Below, piece after piece: positions 12,810 to 23,858 of a stretch of DNA of 64,000 nucleotides. The stretch lies in NCBI RefSeq assembly GCF_041146795.1, contig NC_135175.1:21902575-21966574 (forward strand), given 5' to 3'. The stretch is from Maylandia zebra (lineage: Eukaryota > Chordata > Actinopteri > Cichliformes > Cichlidae). Position numbers and translations under genes: made by a program. The notes beneath the pieces were generated by a model. It was not told the origin of the DNA and made no database searches. It saw only the letters and a list, made by a program, of their open reading frames with translations. Every line of letters starts with the position of its first letter. Within the stretch, counting starts at the first letter, position 1.

Positions 12810-14747
12810 GAAGCCTAAACAATTAGTCAAATGATTAAGAAAATTAAGCTACAGAATAACAGCTAAGGATAATCACCATTTGGCGCTTCCCTGTTGTTTT
12901 TCCTAATCAGGTATCTACAAATAATAAAGGCACTCTCGACTCTTGAAGTGGCTGATTTAATCAGCTCAGTGCAGCCATTCTTCTGATAGCCTATTAGGCA
13001 ATCAATATTATTATGTCAGGAGGGAGTCTATAGCACATCACACAGATGAATAAAACATAGACCGAACATCAGGGAGAGACAATCCAGGGTGCATTAGTCA
13101 GACAGCGCTGTGACGTTGCCAAGTAAACAAAACACAAACTGGCAGGTTTTTGTTTCTTGCCCTAAAGCTAAAGACACATAGTACACAAACAGCATAAGAG
13201 CACACGCGTATACTGTATGCACTGAGGGAATTCCAAACATAGTGCTTGTTTGTTGGGGAATGAATGGAGGCATTGAACGGCGAACATTTCTTGTCACAGT
13301 GCAGTGGTGACAAAGGAAGACGGGAGAGGCAAGTTGCTGAATTAATGAATTGTGTCTGTCTCAGAGCAGAACAACTGAATCTCATGAATATTGCGTTACT
13401 ATTCAGTTCACATGGCCCTGCAAGGTATAAAAGAAATATAATACTACGCAAACTCATTTTATGTAAACAATTAACATCAGTGGGTTAAAAAAAAAGAAGC
13501 AAAAAAAGCCAACACACACTTGGAGTTGTCTTTATTGCATCTCCACACTCATCGTCATTAAAGGTATTGGGAAAAGGAAGAAAGAAATAGTGACCACTCC
13601 TTTAATGGGCAGCTGATGATGTCATATCACTACACAGATTCTTTGGTCTCCAAGTAAACCAGCTCTTCTACTTGCTGATTGGCTGACTGGCTTTGAGAGG
13701 GGGAGGGTGGTTTTCTTCCCCTTCTTCTTCTTCTTCCTGCTTCTGGATTAATCCCTTTGCCAGAGTGAGCTCATCTCTCCACTTCATTTTGCTGTCTCTC
13801 ATGTAACCTCAACAATTATTCTTAATGCAGTCATGTCCAAGTGTACAAAACTGGATGATTTAGAGGGATGTATTGTCCCTAGAAGATGATGAGGTGTGCT
13901 TTCTGCTCAGGTTTTTAAAGTAATCTTATTAACTAAACACTTAGGTGGCAAATTGCGCCTTCTGCTTGAAATCCAATAAGTTTGCCTCTTGCAGGCTTTT
14001 GTTGGCAAAGTCTGCTTCCTCGAGAGTTCCTTTCACTACTTAAGTCTCATCCCCTGTAGCCCTGCCGCTTGTTTTCATAGCTGTGATGAACGGCGCCCTG
14101 AACTCTTGCACTGGTTGCCCTCTGCAGTGAAACACAATGCCATGTGCCTCTATCACACTCATGTCTGGGGCTACAGGTGACCAGCTGTCTGCTTGTATTC
14201 CTCTCCTCTGGGACAGCTGGAGCCATCAATCAGCTCACCCCCTCCAACCCCACCCTCCCCGAGCCCCATTGTGCCCGTCTGCCCGGTCTGACCACCACAG
14301 CAGCACCGTCAGACTCATCTCATCTGCTCTTTCGCTCCTCCGGGGAGCACTTCTCAACTTCCACGTAGTTGCGAATTCATGCTTGTTTCCAGGCTTTCAG
14401 GACAAGCTGTGCAAATCTCTCACTGTCTCTGGTGTTGGTTTTTGGTTTGAGTACTCATTGATGAGTTTGGCATTTGGCTCCCATGAACTTGCCCTTCATC
14501 TAACAGCTAGTTTTATGATACCTCTGATGGTCATAAATTGATACATTGTTGAGCCCACTCCACACAGCACGTGCAGTCACAGTCCTTTCTCCCTCTGCAG
14601 ATGGAAAGCATTGAAGCCCATTATTGTGTTCTTGGAGGGGCGTCTTCCACCATGAACTCTTTGGCACACTTTTAAAGAGAGTGGCCTTAATGTATTCAGG
14701 CCTGATTCACAGTGGCTTTGGCACTACCGCTACCATCCCCCCAGCCT

Positions 14748-14774
14748 ACACACACACACACACACACACACACA
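14748..14774. repeat. (CA)n microsatellite
   Basis: About thirteen uninterrupted CA units. Confidence 0.95.
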
Positions 14775-16436
14775 ACTCTTTTTCTTAAAAGAGAGAGTAA
14801 ACATGTGTGAGTCGCACTGTTCCTTGGAACTTTTTCTTGTTTATCGAAAAGGGAATTGATGAGCCTGACAGGGGACTTCAAAGGGGGACATTAAAAAATT
14901 CAGTTTACCTCAGGAGAACTTTGTGAAGGACACTTGATCAAAGAGCAGAAGGACCCAACAGTTGCACACTAAAACTTTTTATGTGACCCAGATTTGCCTG
15001 TTGCATAATGCTTGTCTGTCGGAACAACATTGTTGAACCTGTGTCAGTTATCTGAAGTTTGCCAGAACTGCTACTATAATTAGGCTAAACCAAACCATAG
15101 AAGTGGCTGAGCAAGCGTGTCTCCAAGCTCTCCGAGCCTTGTCAAACAGAGGGCTAATTGTGAATGTTGGTAATTATTAGCTATTTTATAAAGAAAGAAA
15201 GCAGAATTCCTCGGTAATGGTGACTGCTGCTTCTGCTCATGTGACTATCAGTTTCTCCCTCTGGTCTGTGGACAGTTCATTGTTGTGTCTTAAAGAGCTG
15301 CAGGGCAACAGGGAAACTAATTGGGTGGAGCATGTCTGGACATACTGACTCCCAGGCTCTCTACTGGAGCGTCGCTGTGCCACACACGCACACAGACACA
15401 CTCACCTTACTCGATTATACACCTTTGACGTGTGAAAACAAAAAACAATCATTACTATAAAGCATGCAATCCAATCAGCGATAACAACAGAGACTCTCTG
15501 CACAGATGGCACTATTAAATGTTTATTTACATCCTCAGTTACTTAACCTTGTGCTTTAGAAAGATGTAAGTTAAAGGTGCCTGATATTTCTTTCTGATAT
15601 TTATTCACTTTTATTGTAACTGCGCATGCCTTTTTTTGTTTGTTTTTACAAACAAGCTTCGTGATGAGCAGTTATCCGTGGTTTTTACCATGTTTATTAT
15701 CACAAAGCCATTCAGTCCTGATCCAGCGCTAATTTACGGCTCCGGTGAAACTGCTGCCTCCAAAGCAAACGACGTCAAGTAAATCTACGTGTTTGCATTT
15801 GTTGGGTGTTATTTTAGCACCACTTATTCTAATTTGAATAGAGAAACTCTGTGTTTTCAGCGAGAGCTGCGGAGGGACTGTTTCTGCTGCCATTCGGCTT
15901 GAAGTGCCTGTTTTTGGCTTTCAGGGTGGGGCTCTAAGGGAGGCCCTTGGGCACAGTAGGTAGTGAGAAAGGGGTCTTCTTTAAGGAGGACACAATTTGC
16001 ATAGGTCTATGTACACAGCTTTCGGAGACCTCTCCCCAAATATCTGAGTCGAGCACCTGTATTGACATTGGCAGAACACTTTGTCTCAGGATTCAGGTCC
16101 AGCTAGGAATGAAAGCAAACCACCACAGCGCGCTCGCCGTGGGCAGCTAGACTCGCAAATACCTGAGAGGACTTTATCAACTGGGGTGGGGAGGGTTCGT
16201 GACGCTGCTACTTCATGAGAAAAGGGTTGCAAATGAATCCCATCAGTGATTACGACACATAGAGTTGTGTTGTAATCCAACAACTAAAAGAGATGATGTA
16301 AAAGAGTTGATGATACAGTCTTGATCCCTGGGGACAAAAGACAAGGTCAGCAAATGAAGTTAAATGTATTTAAGTGGGGCCTTTCTGCTGTTATAGAGTT
16401 TGTTTTATTTAACTGAGAGAAAGAAAACAAAATTCA

Positions 16437-16660
16437 GAGAAAACTATGGTCCTAAAAAGTAAACAAATGAAAGAAGGAAGGAAAGTAAGATGAAATTAAG
16501 AGGAAACTATCACCCCAAAAATAAACAAATGAAAGAAGGAAGGAAAGTACAAATGAAGTTTAGAGGAAACTATTGCACTGAAAAAGACTTGAGGGAAGAA
16601 GAAAGGAAAACAATATGGAAATTATGAGGAAACTACAGCCATGAAAATGTAATAATAAAA
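16437..16660. repeat. Minisatellite with a 63-bp period
   Basis: Units begin with GAGGAAACTA (first copy GAGAAAACTA) at 16,437, 16,500, 16,563 and 16,626, exactly 63 bp apart. Units 1 and 2 share the stretch AAACAAATGAAAGAAGGAAGG in full, unit 3 is more diverged, and unit 4 is partial. A perfect 14-bp hairpin abuts the right end. Confidence 0.9.
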
Positions 16661-16690
16661 ACACCTATTTCTTTTCAAAGAAATAGGTGT
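16661..16690. repeat. Perfect inverted repeat, 14-bp arms
   Basis: ACACCTATTTCTTT at 16,661-16,674 is followed by the two bases TC and then its exact reverse complement at 16,677-16,690. It sits at the end of the 63-bp minisatellite. Confidence 0.95.
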
Positions 16691-17250
16691 GTACATCCAT
16701 TACACAAGATGGGCATGCAGTTTCTGGGGCTTTCAAACTCATCTCATTGCCCTAAATAAACATCAAGCCACTCAAGTTACTTTGTTAACCAACTTAGTTA
16801 ACTAAACTGTTTTCACCATGTAATTTAAAAAAGAAAAGAAAAAAGAAAGAAAGAAGAGAAATCATTCCAGGACAGTAGTTGTGATTGCTTGGTTATGATA
16901 AGAGGTGGCGTTTCCTCTAAAGCCTACTTCACTTTTGCGTTCCATGTAAAAAGAAACTGAGTCAGAATTTCATGCAGCTTACTCAGTGTTTTCCTTTAAC
17001 TGGAAATAAGCCACAGCGTATACAACATTTAGGCACCACCCACGTTACAATAGCAGGACTTTTATCTGCCTGGTGATCACACAGTTTGTGACTGCTCATC
17101 AGCTGCTAATATAGAGAGGAACCTGGGGATTCCTATAACTGCCTTTAGAGTGTATAATAGTGAGTATGTATTTAAAAAGGGTGATAAAAAGAAGAAGAAA
17201 AACGTATTTTATTGTGTTTATTTCATCAATCTATTACTACTACTCCCAGG

Positions 17251-17288
17251 CTATTATTATTATTATCATTATTATTATTATTATAATT
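17251..17288. repeat. (TTA)n microsatellite
   Basis: Trinucleotide TTA/ATT tract with one C interruption, just upstream of the csrnp1 promoter region. Confidence 0.93.
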
Positions 17289-17519
17289 AGTGACCAATTG
17301 AGTTTTCTCACGCAGGTAGTAAGGGCTCAAACCAAACACAGAAGGACGGGCAGGAAGCGGCGTGGGCAGCCTCCTTGTGTCACCGCCTGCGTCAGACTAG
17401 ACGCCAGGAGGGAGTTTTCCACTGACGAAAAAGCCTGCGCTTCTCGGCAGTCTGCTACAGACAAGGGAAGCGCTTCAGCTGGTACGGACCCCGTGCGGCA
17501 GAGAGGCACAGACAATAGG

Positions 17520-17668
17520 AGAGAATAAAAAAAAGGCTGTGTGTACGCGGGGGATAAGCGCTACGTTTATTCGTGCCATTTGGATTACTTCCACCGTTAA
17601 CACCCGTCGGCTGTTTTACCCAGCGTGACTATTCGGTGACTGATGGTGATCGGATACTTGAACTGGTG
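17520..17668 (+). other. csrnp1: Probable non-coding first exon of csrnp1
   Basis: A GC- and CpG-richer island spans about 17.3-18.3 kb. Within it a strong splice donor (GTGAGTAC) starts at 17,669. The next downstream acceptor that fits is CTGCAG at 23,835-23,840, which opens the ATG-bearing exon. An A-rich, TATA-like word at about 17,522-17,532 could place the transcription start near 17,550, so the start given here is approximate. No long in-frame ATG is required in this exon, in line with a 5'UTR exon. Inference from splice sites and composition; transcript data would fix the ends. Confidence 0.5.
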
Positions 17669-20600
17669 GTGAGTACAAACAGAATCGGGAGTTTCGCTGC
17701 TGGGTTATTGAACACCGTAATTTACGCGTTCAACCTCAGCGGAGGGAAGCAGGGGGGAAGCCAGATAGTTTGACTGTTTATTCTCGTGTGTCAGGAGTCG
17801 TTTAAATGCCCTGTGCGGTTTGTGTCTATGCGTGTCATCTCTGGTAGGGTTTTATTCGCTTGATTTCTTTTTGAACACTTTGCCTGACGCTTTATTGGAA
17901 ATGGACGCGGCTGTGGTGGCCCCCGCTAGTTAAAGTTGAGTTTTAATGAATTGTTTTCTGGTGGCAGCACACGGGTGCTGGTATTCACGGTAACTGGAAA
18001 GAATTAAAGTCATTTAACTGATTTTCTTTTTAAACGCGAGATTCCACGACCCGCTTCATTCACTTGGTGATTGATTGATTTATTTGTTTTTAGATCGATC
18101 GCTGATTAATCAGCGTTTTACAAACTTCACGGCTCACGCCGGGAAAGCCGTGCTTCCCACCGCTGTGGGTTTTCGGCTGCGGATTCATTTAGGTGATCTG
18201 AACTGTTGATGAGGTCGGCTTTGTGTATTCAGCCCGTGCGGAGTTGTTCTTGTTCACCTCGGCGGCGCTGGTGCGCCTCTTGTAACTAGAGCGACTCCTG
18301 AAGGCACTACATCTGAGCACACAGCTGACAGGGCTGCTGTCATTAGAATTAGCATTAATCATGAGGCATGATCGGGTCAGCTGGGGGAGAGAGCCGGCTG
18401 GACTCGTACGACGTGCCTATTCGACCCGATATAATTATAGGTTTTTAATTTTGGGGGGGATTTTAGCGATTTGCCACATGCAGGTAACAGTTCAGTCTTT
18501 GAGCCAGGTGTGGACAAGGAATGCGGAGCTCCTTCATTGTTTGATCAGTTTTCCATCACGGCATGTGGACCTTTCTCTTCTTTCTTTTAAAATGCGTAAA
18601 TGACTGAAGTTTCTAATTCATTTAAGTACTATAAAGAGAAAATGATGTCAATGTGGTTTATTTTTATTGTTATTCTCATCCAAAGGTCTTGATTTATTAA
18701 TGTTATTATTTTTTCCAGGTATAACACTGCCCTCTGGGGCTTTTATTTATTTATTTATTTAATCTCTGGACAGTGTCTGTTTTCGATAAAGCGCCTGAGT
18801 CGATTTAATCGTCTCTAGCGCGACCTCACCCGGATCATTTTTGGAATCATGTTTTTTGGAATTAGGCTACAGAGAGCTGAATGATCCTTTGTTTGCTGAG
18901 AAGGAATACAGCACTCGGTGCTGTGCATTTAATGTCCAAGGATGTTTCAGATGTGTTAAATAAGTCATTGTCTCTGCTTATTTAACATAATTTTCCATTT
19001 ATAGCACACATTTTGCACCCACGTCCCTCTTTAAAATAACAATTGACCTGTTTGCTGCCTCCTTATTAAAACTGCCAATGCACTCCCAAATCCTCTCAAA
19101 TGATTTGAAGGAATTCGCAGCACAGCGAATAACATCCCCACATCCTAACTGCCTCATCTCCATCGTGTGATCCTGCATTCAGTTTGCCTTGTGGTGCCTG
19201 CAGCTGTCAGACACAGCACAGATAATCTGGATGGCCACTTCCTGTGCACTGCAGTGCATGTTTCACAACCTCAGGAAGCTCATGCACACTTTTAGTATCT
19301 GTCTCCCCAGCTGGGAGAGGCAGCAGCCGCATGCTGGGTTCAGACAAGGTTCTCTGTGCCTGCTTCATTTTGGTCACGCAGGATGGCCCCACGCTTTTGT
19401 GCCTGGAGATGAGGGTGGAGTGGGGTGGGTGTGTGTGTGTGTGTGTGGAGAGGGGGTAACACGGAGCCTGCTGACAGCCTCCAACACAGCAGCCGAGAGC
19501 TCCCATCTGCTTTGTCCTCTCTCAGCATTCCATACAGCAAGTGTCCCAGACTGGAGCATGACCCCTGAACCCGAAGCCACTCCCCCTCCCTCCACCCAAA
19601 CACACACCCAAAAGCTGTGTGTTTTCTGCTTGTGGACTGCTATTCTAAAGAGGGTTTCTCAAAGTTTGCTGCTGTGCACTTGGCACAGTTTCTGTTATTT
19701 GCAAGCGTGTTACAGAAAAATCAAAGCTGCATGTCATTTTGTCTGCACAGTGAATGCCATTCGAGGTAAAGAGTGGAAAAAACAGTTTTAGCCTTCCCTT
19801 TAAAGCAGGAGTAAAGCAACCCAAACAGTGGGTAAATAGTCCTCTGCAAGCATCACCTGGACATTTAGGTTTGCTCTGCATAACAGATTAATGGCAGCCT
19901 GGGGCGTGTGAAGTCCACGTGCAAGCTAATACCCTGTCAGGTGTGGCTAGGAAAGGTGGCTGGCTCAAGTGTCTAGTGGGAGTAGGACTTTCCAGTGGTT
20001 AGCAGTAGAAAACACATCTGGGTTAGATAGAGCCTGTGTTCTTCTTCCACTATTACTGCGGGAGCAGTGCTGCCAGAATGGAATTCCTGTGGCTTGGAAA
20101 CATGACATTATTTATTTGTTTTGTACAGTCCTCCCTCCTTCTTCCCACTACCTCTCCTTTTTGGAATCGCGCTGTGCACGGGTCAAGGCAGAGGAACAGA
20201 ATGTTTCTGTGGCACAGTCACAGCAAGCTTTGCGGCTTCGGTGAGAACAACAGGCTTATAGGAGGAGAAAGCGGGAGCGCTCCCTGCATTGTTCCAGCAG
20301 GTGGAGCGCTTCTGACTAACAGCTGACTTCATAAGAAATGAGCCAGTGTTTCCCCCAGCTGTGCAGGAGCTGGAATCCAGCCCATCCGTCACCTTGACGG
20401 CTTTGATCAATTATCTCCCGTCCTCTCGGTGTCAGAACTGGAAGTGAGAGGTGCAATACCTTGAAAGCCTGCAGGGGCTGTCCTGCCCAGCCACGGTTCT
20501 ACACACACGGGAAGGCTCCCAAGCTTATCATTATCACATTTTATGAGCACTCAGTCAGTCATTCAGACACTGCACAAGGCTGTCAGTGTGCCATGTAAAT

Positions 20601-21647
20601 GCTCCCGGCTGGCTAAGATTAGTGCAACTTGTCGCTCCCACCCACACGGTTATCAGCTGCAAAAGGGCTGGACAGGCGGTGCGAGGGGGCAAAGTCAACT
20701 GTGACTTGTCCTGATGGCTGAGGGGCAGACGGGAGCAGTTCAAACAGGGTGAAAGTTGATATCTGTGCAAAACCAAAGATGTGTATAAGAAAGCTTTTAT
20801 GATTTGGTTCTTTTTTTGTGATTCTGATTAAACTAAAGCTTTCCGATAAGTTAGTTTGATAAGATTTACCGTGGCATTTTGCCTTTTAAAAGTAATTCAA
20901 ACTCTTTTACATCCTTCTCAAATAATTGAATACTCTTTCATAAAAGGGTTTGAGGGGCTGTCTGCAGATTTAAAATCAAAATGAATTGAAATTCTAAAGT
21001 CGTACAAACAGCCCCGTAGCTGGATGTATCAAGATAATCTTATTCAACTGACATAGTTATGCATCTGACTTGAGCTGTGTAGTGCTTCTGGTGACAAATC
21101 TCCTCGCCAGAGATTTATCTTTCCAAGTCTGTGACAACTGGCTGGGGAGCACCTCGGTGGATGCGTCCTTTATCTGCCTGCCTGTGTGCGGTTGATGGAA
21201 TGACAGTGATGCATAATTTAGCGCACGCTGAAAACATGCTGCGCTCCTTCTCTGGCTCGGCTGTCCGATCACATCCATTCTCCATTTAGAGCAGACATCC
21301 ACAGGCACCGCTTTCTTGACGAGCCAGCGCCGAATTCCTCTCTTTTTATCTTTGTCCCACCCTTTTGCAAATGAGTCACTACGCAATGTCTTTTCTTTTT
21401 TTTTTTTCCTTTCTTCTTTTCTTTTTTTTTTTTTTTCACCCCGGGTCCCTTGTTCCATCCGCTGTCTGTGCTCTCTTGGCCTTGTTCAGTGGGTGCAGCG
21501 GCTGAGCAGGCTGAGAAGCTCCAGATTGACTACAAGCCGTCCCCTTGCCAGGATTAACCTCTCGCCATTGTTTCTGCCCGTTGAACAGGATTAACAAATC
21601 AATGTGTCAGGTAGACTGCAGTCAAGAGACAATGACCCAGTTCTGAC

Positions 21648-21654
<7 letters not shown>

Positions 21655-21681
<27 letters not shown>

Positions 21682-21685
21682 ACCA

Positions 21686-21721
<36 letters not shown>

Positions 21722-21746
21722 TCCCGCACCCCCCCCCCCCCCCCCC
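21655..21746. repeat. Poly-C / (CT)n / poly-C low-complexity block
   Basis: Two long C homopolymers flank a CT dinucleotide tract. The proline-rich frame through it is an artefact. Confidence 0.95.
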
Positions 21747-22136
21747 TTCTGCCTCACTGCAGCTTTTAATTAAAAAGACTTTGCTTAGCTGGCGCTATGC
21801 ACTCCCTGGAGGATGCTTCACAGCTTTGTTTTTTTTTGTGGGGTTTTCTTTTTCTGGGAACTGGAGCTGGGAATGGTGGCAGAATTGTAAGGTGAACCCT
21901 CGCGTGCTCTGCGTGCACAGAGACGTGAGCTTTGTGGTGTTTTTCAGAACACACATGTTGTCTGATAAGGGAACACACAAAGCAACAGATGCGGCACCCA
22001 GGTGTTTCTAAATGGTTTCAAGACAAATCCCATCATCATGTCATAATATTAGTTATACGTGTACAAGGCATTTTGAGATTATTTTTTTTGCACGAGTAAG
22101 CTGAAGGATAGGATGGGGGGGATTCAGTGCCCCCCT

Positions 22137-22138
<2 letters not shown>

Positions 22139-22173
<35 letters not shown>
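22139..22173. repeat. Poly-T tract
   Basis: Thirty-five consecutive T residues in csrnp1 intron 1. It could be the A-tail of a retroelement inserted on the - strand, but no element body is recognisable. Confidence 0.95.
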
Positions 22174-22989
22174 CCTCCACTCTTATTGTCTGTGTAATGT
22201 GAAGGCTACAGTGTGGAAGGGAGCTTTTTTTTGTTTGTTGCAGCGACAGTGTGAGTTGGCTTGACCTATTGCAAGGTGATTCATTCATCAAGCGTGCACT
22301 GGGGACAACAATATCTGACCGCAGCAATAACAATAACCCCCTCCCTGTACATCTGCAAAGATGCACCCACTGCCTATACGAAGGTGTCAGCCTCTTGCCC
22401 TTGACTTTGCCTTTGTCCTTGTCATAAGGATTTTTTTTTTCATAACTGCTCTCTGTTGCATGCAGAAAATGGCTCTTTTCCTTGTACACCAGCTTCCAGA
22501 TCTTCTTCTTTTTCTTCTGTTCTTTGAGTAATGACATCCCGATGAGACAAGCAAGACATGCAGATCGCAGATGGATTCAAAGTTCCTATAAAGTCACTGG
22601 AGCATTTCTGACAAATTGGCTGTGTGCTAAAGAGCAATGGTCACATTTTAAGCTGTTGGAAGGATGTTTGGGTGTTTTACGTGTGTGCAGTACTGTGTTT
22701 AGTAAGAGTATGTTTTTAAAAAATGACGAAAATCAAAGTGATTCAGCTGCAATGTTGAAAGATTTGTAAGCAGTTTGACGGTGAAACGAGGTAAAGCCTC
22801 CTTTTCCCATTCCACATCATCATCATCTGAGGGAGTGTCTGTGCTGGAGCACGGCCCGGTTGTGTCCTACCTCTCCCTTCACTTCCTTCCTCCCTCCCTC
22901 CACCCTCTCCCTCCCTCCCTGGTTAAGATAGCAGGGGCTCGTCCTCGCAGTGATGATAAACTGTGCCGTCTAGCAGCAAGCATCGCCTG

Positions 22990-23026
22990 CTAATCTTCCC
23001 AACTTCTCAAAAGTTGGGAAGATTAG
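22990..23026. repeat. Perfect hairpin, 16-bp arms, in csrnp1 intron 1
   Basis: CTAATCTTCCCAACTT at 22,990-23,005 and its exact reverse complement at 23,011-23,026 are separated by the five bases CTCAA. It would fold as a stable stem in intronic RNA, but is shorter than a typical microRNA precursor. Confidence 0.95.
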
Positions 23027-23858
23027 ATTGTTTGGTGTTTGCTAAGGTCACGAGACACATTTGTATCCCTTAACCATAAAACACAAAAGCAGCAACCTTG
23101 CTTTTCATCAAATCTGCTCATTTGTCATGTCAGCGGTTGCTCTTTTTGAAATTTTGCCTGGAAAAAGACGGGGATTTAGTCGAGCTTTGAAAGTGTTGCT
23201 GCCCGACAAAAATAAACATTAAACACATCGACAAATCTTATACTTGGAAAGGTGATATTGGGCAATATTTTTAAAGATTAGAGGGCAGACAGCACTCCCT
23301 CCCACTGAAAGCATTATTTTTTTACTTTTCTATCTTTTACTCAGCTCTGGATATGTGGACAACAAAACATTCTGCCTATGCGTAGCTGCGCATGTATTCA
23401 ATGACTTCTATGTGGACACGTTACTTATGACCAGTGGCAAATTGCCCTTGCTTTCCTTCGGACTGCATATTTGATTGCAAGGGCTGCTTAAAGTGACTGA
23501 TTAGAAAATAAAATGTCAGGTCACCTCTGTTTGGTCGTCTCTCTTAATTTATGCGTTTGCTGAGCCGATGAGATTTGGAAGAGGGTGAAGGGTTCGCTAA
23601 TTGTTGACTTAGGCAAATGGAACTGATTGATTGCTTCCTGTGCCATTGTTCTCAACTGAGAGTAGCAGGAGACTGGTATGCATACATGACTCACTTGTAC
23701 CATTGATTTTGTTTAAATAAAAGCCTGACAATGTACAGTTGATAATTTATTGGGTTAATAAAATAAAGATCCGGTGATGATTTGTTAAAATAACTGTTAG
23801 TAATTTGCTAATTCGTCTCCTTCTCTCCTCCTTGCTGCAGATCTTTTGCGCTAACGCC

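Larger units (their letters stand above)
1..17250. other. Intergenic region upstream of csrnp1, no gene recognised
   Basis: No open frame in this 17-kb stretch resembles a known protein, and none can be chained through plausible splice sites into a gene. Frames here are short (mostly under 140 codons) and many run through simple repeats. The sequence holds several microsatellites and homopolymer tracts, one 63-bp-period minisatellite, and stretches without repeats that look like candidate regulatory DNA. I see few obvious transposon remnants, in contrast to the right-hand side of the window. It may contain distal enhancers of csrnp1 or of a gene beyond the left edge; that is inference only. 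Confidence 0.6.
17669..23840 (+). other. csrnp1: csrnp1 intron 1 (about 6.2 kb)
   Basis: Bounded by the GTGAGT donor at 17,669 and the CTGCAG acceptor ending at 23,840. It contains a GT microsatellite near 19,429-19,446, long poly-C/CT tracts at 21,655-21,746, a 35-base poly-T at 22,139-22,173 and a perfect 16-bp hairpin at 22,990-23,026. No second gene is visible. Frames of up to 200 codons occur (for example 19,189-19,791 on +) but run through GT and C-rich repeats and resemble nothing known. Confidence 0.6.

Noticed and set aside
19189..19791. 200-codon + strand frame in csrnp1 intron 1
   Set aside because: It includes a GT microsatellite (VCVCVC) and Pro/Thr-rich low-complexity sequence; no family recognised.
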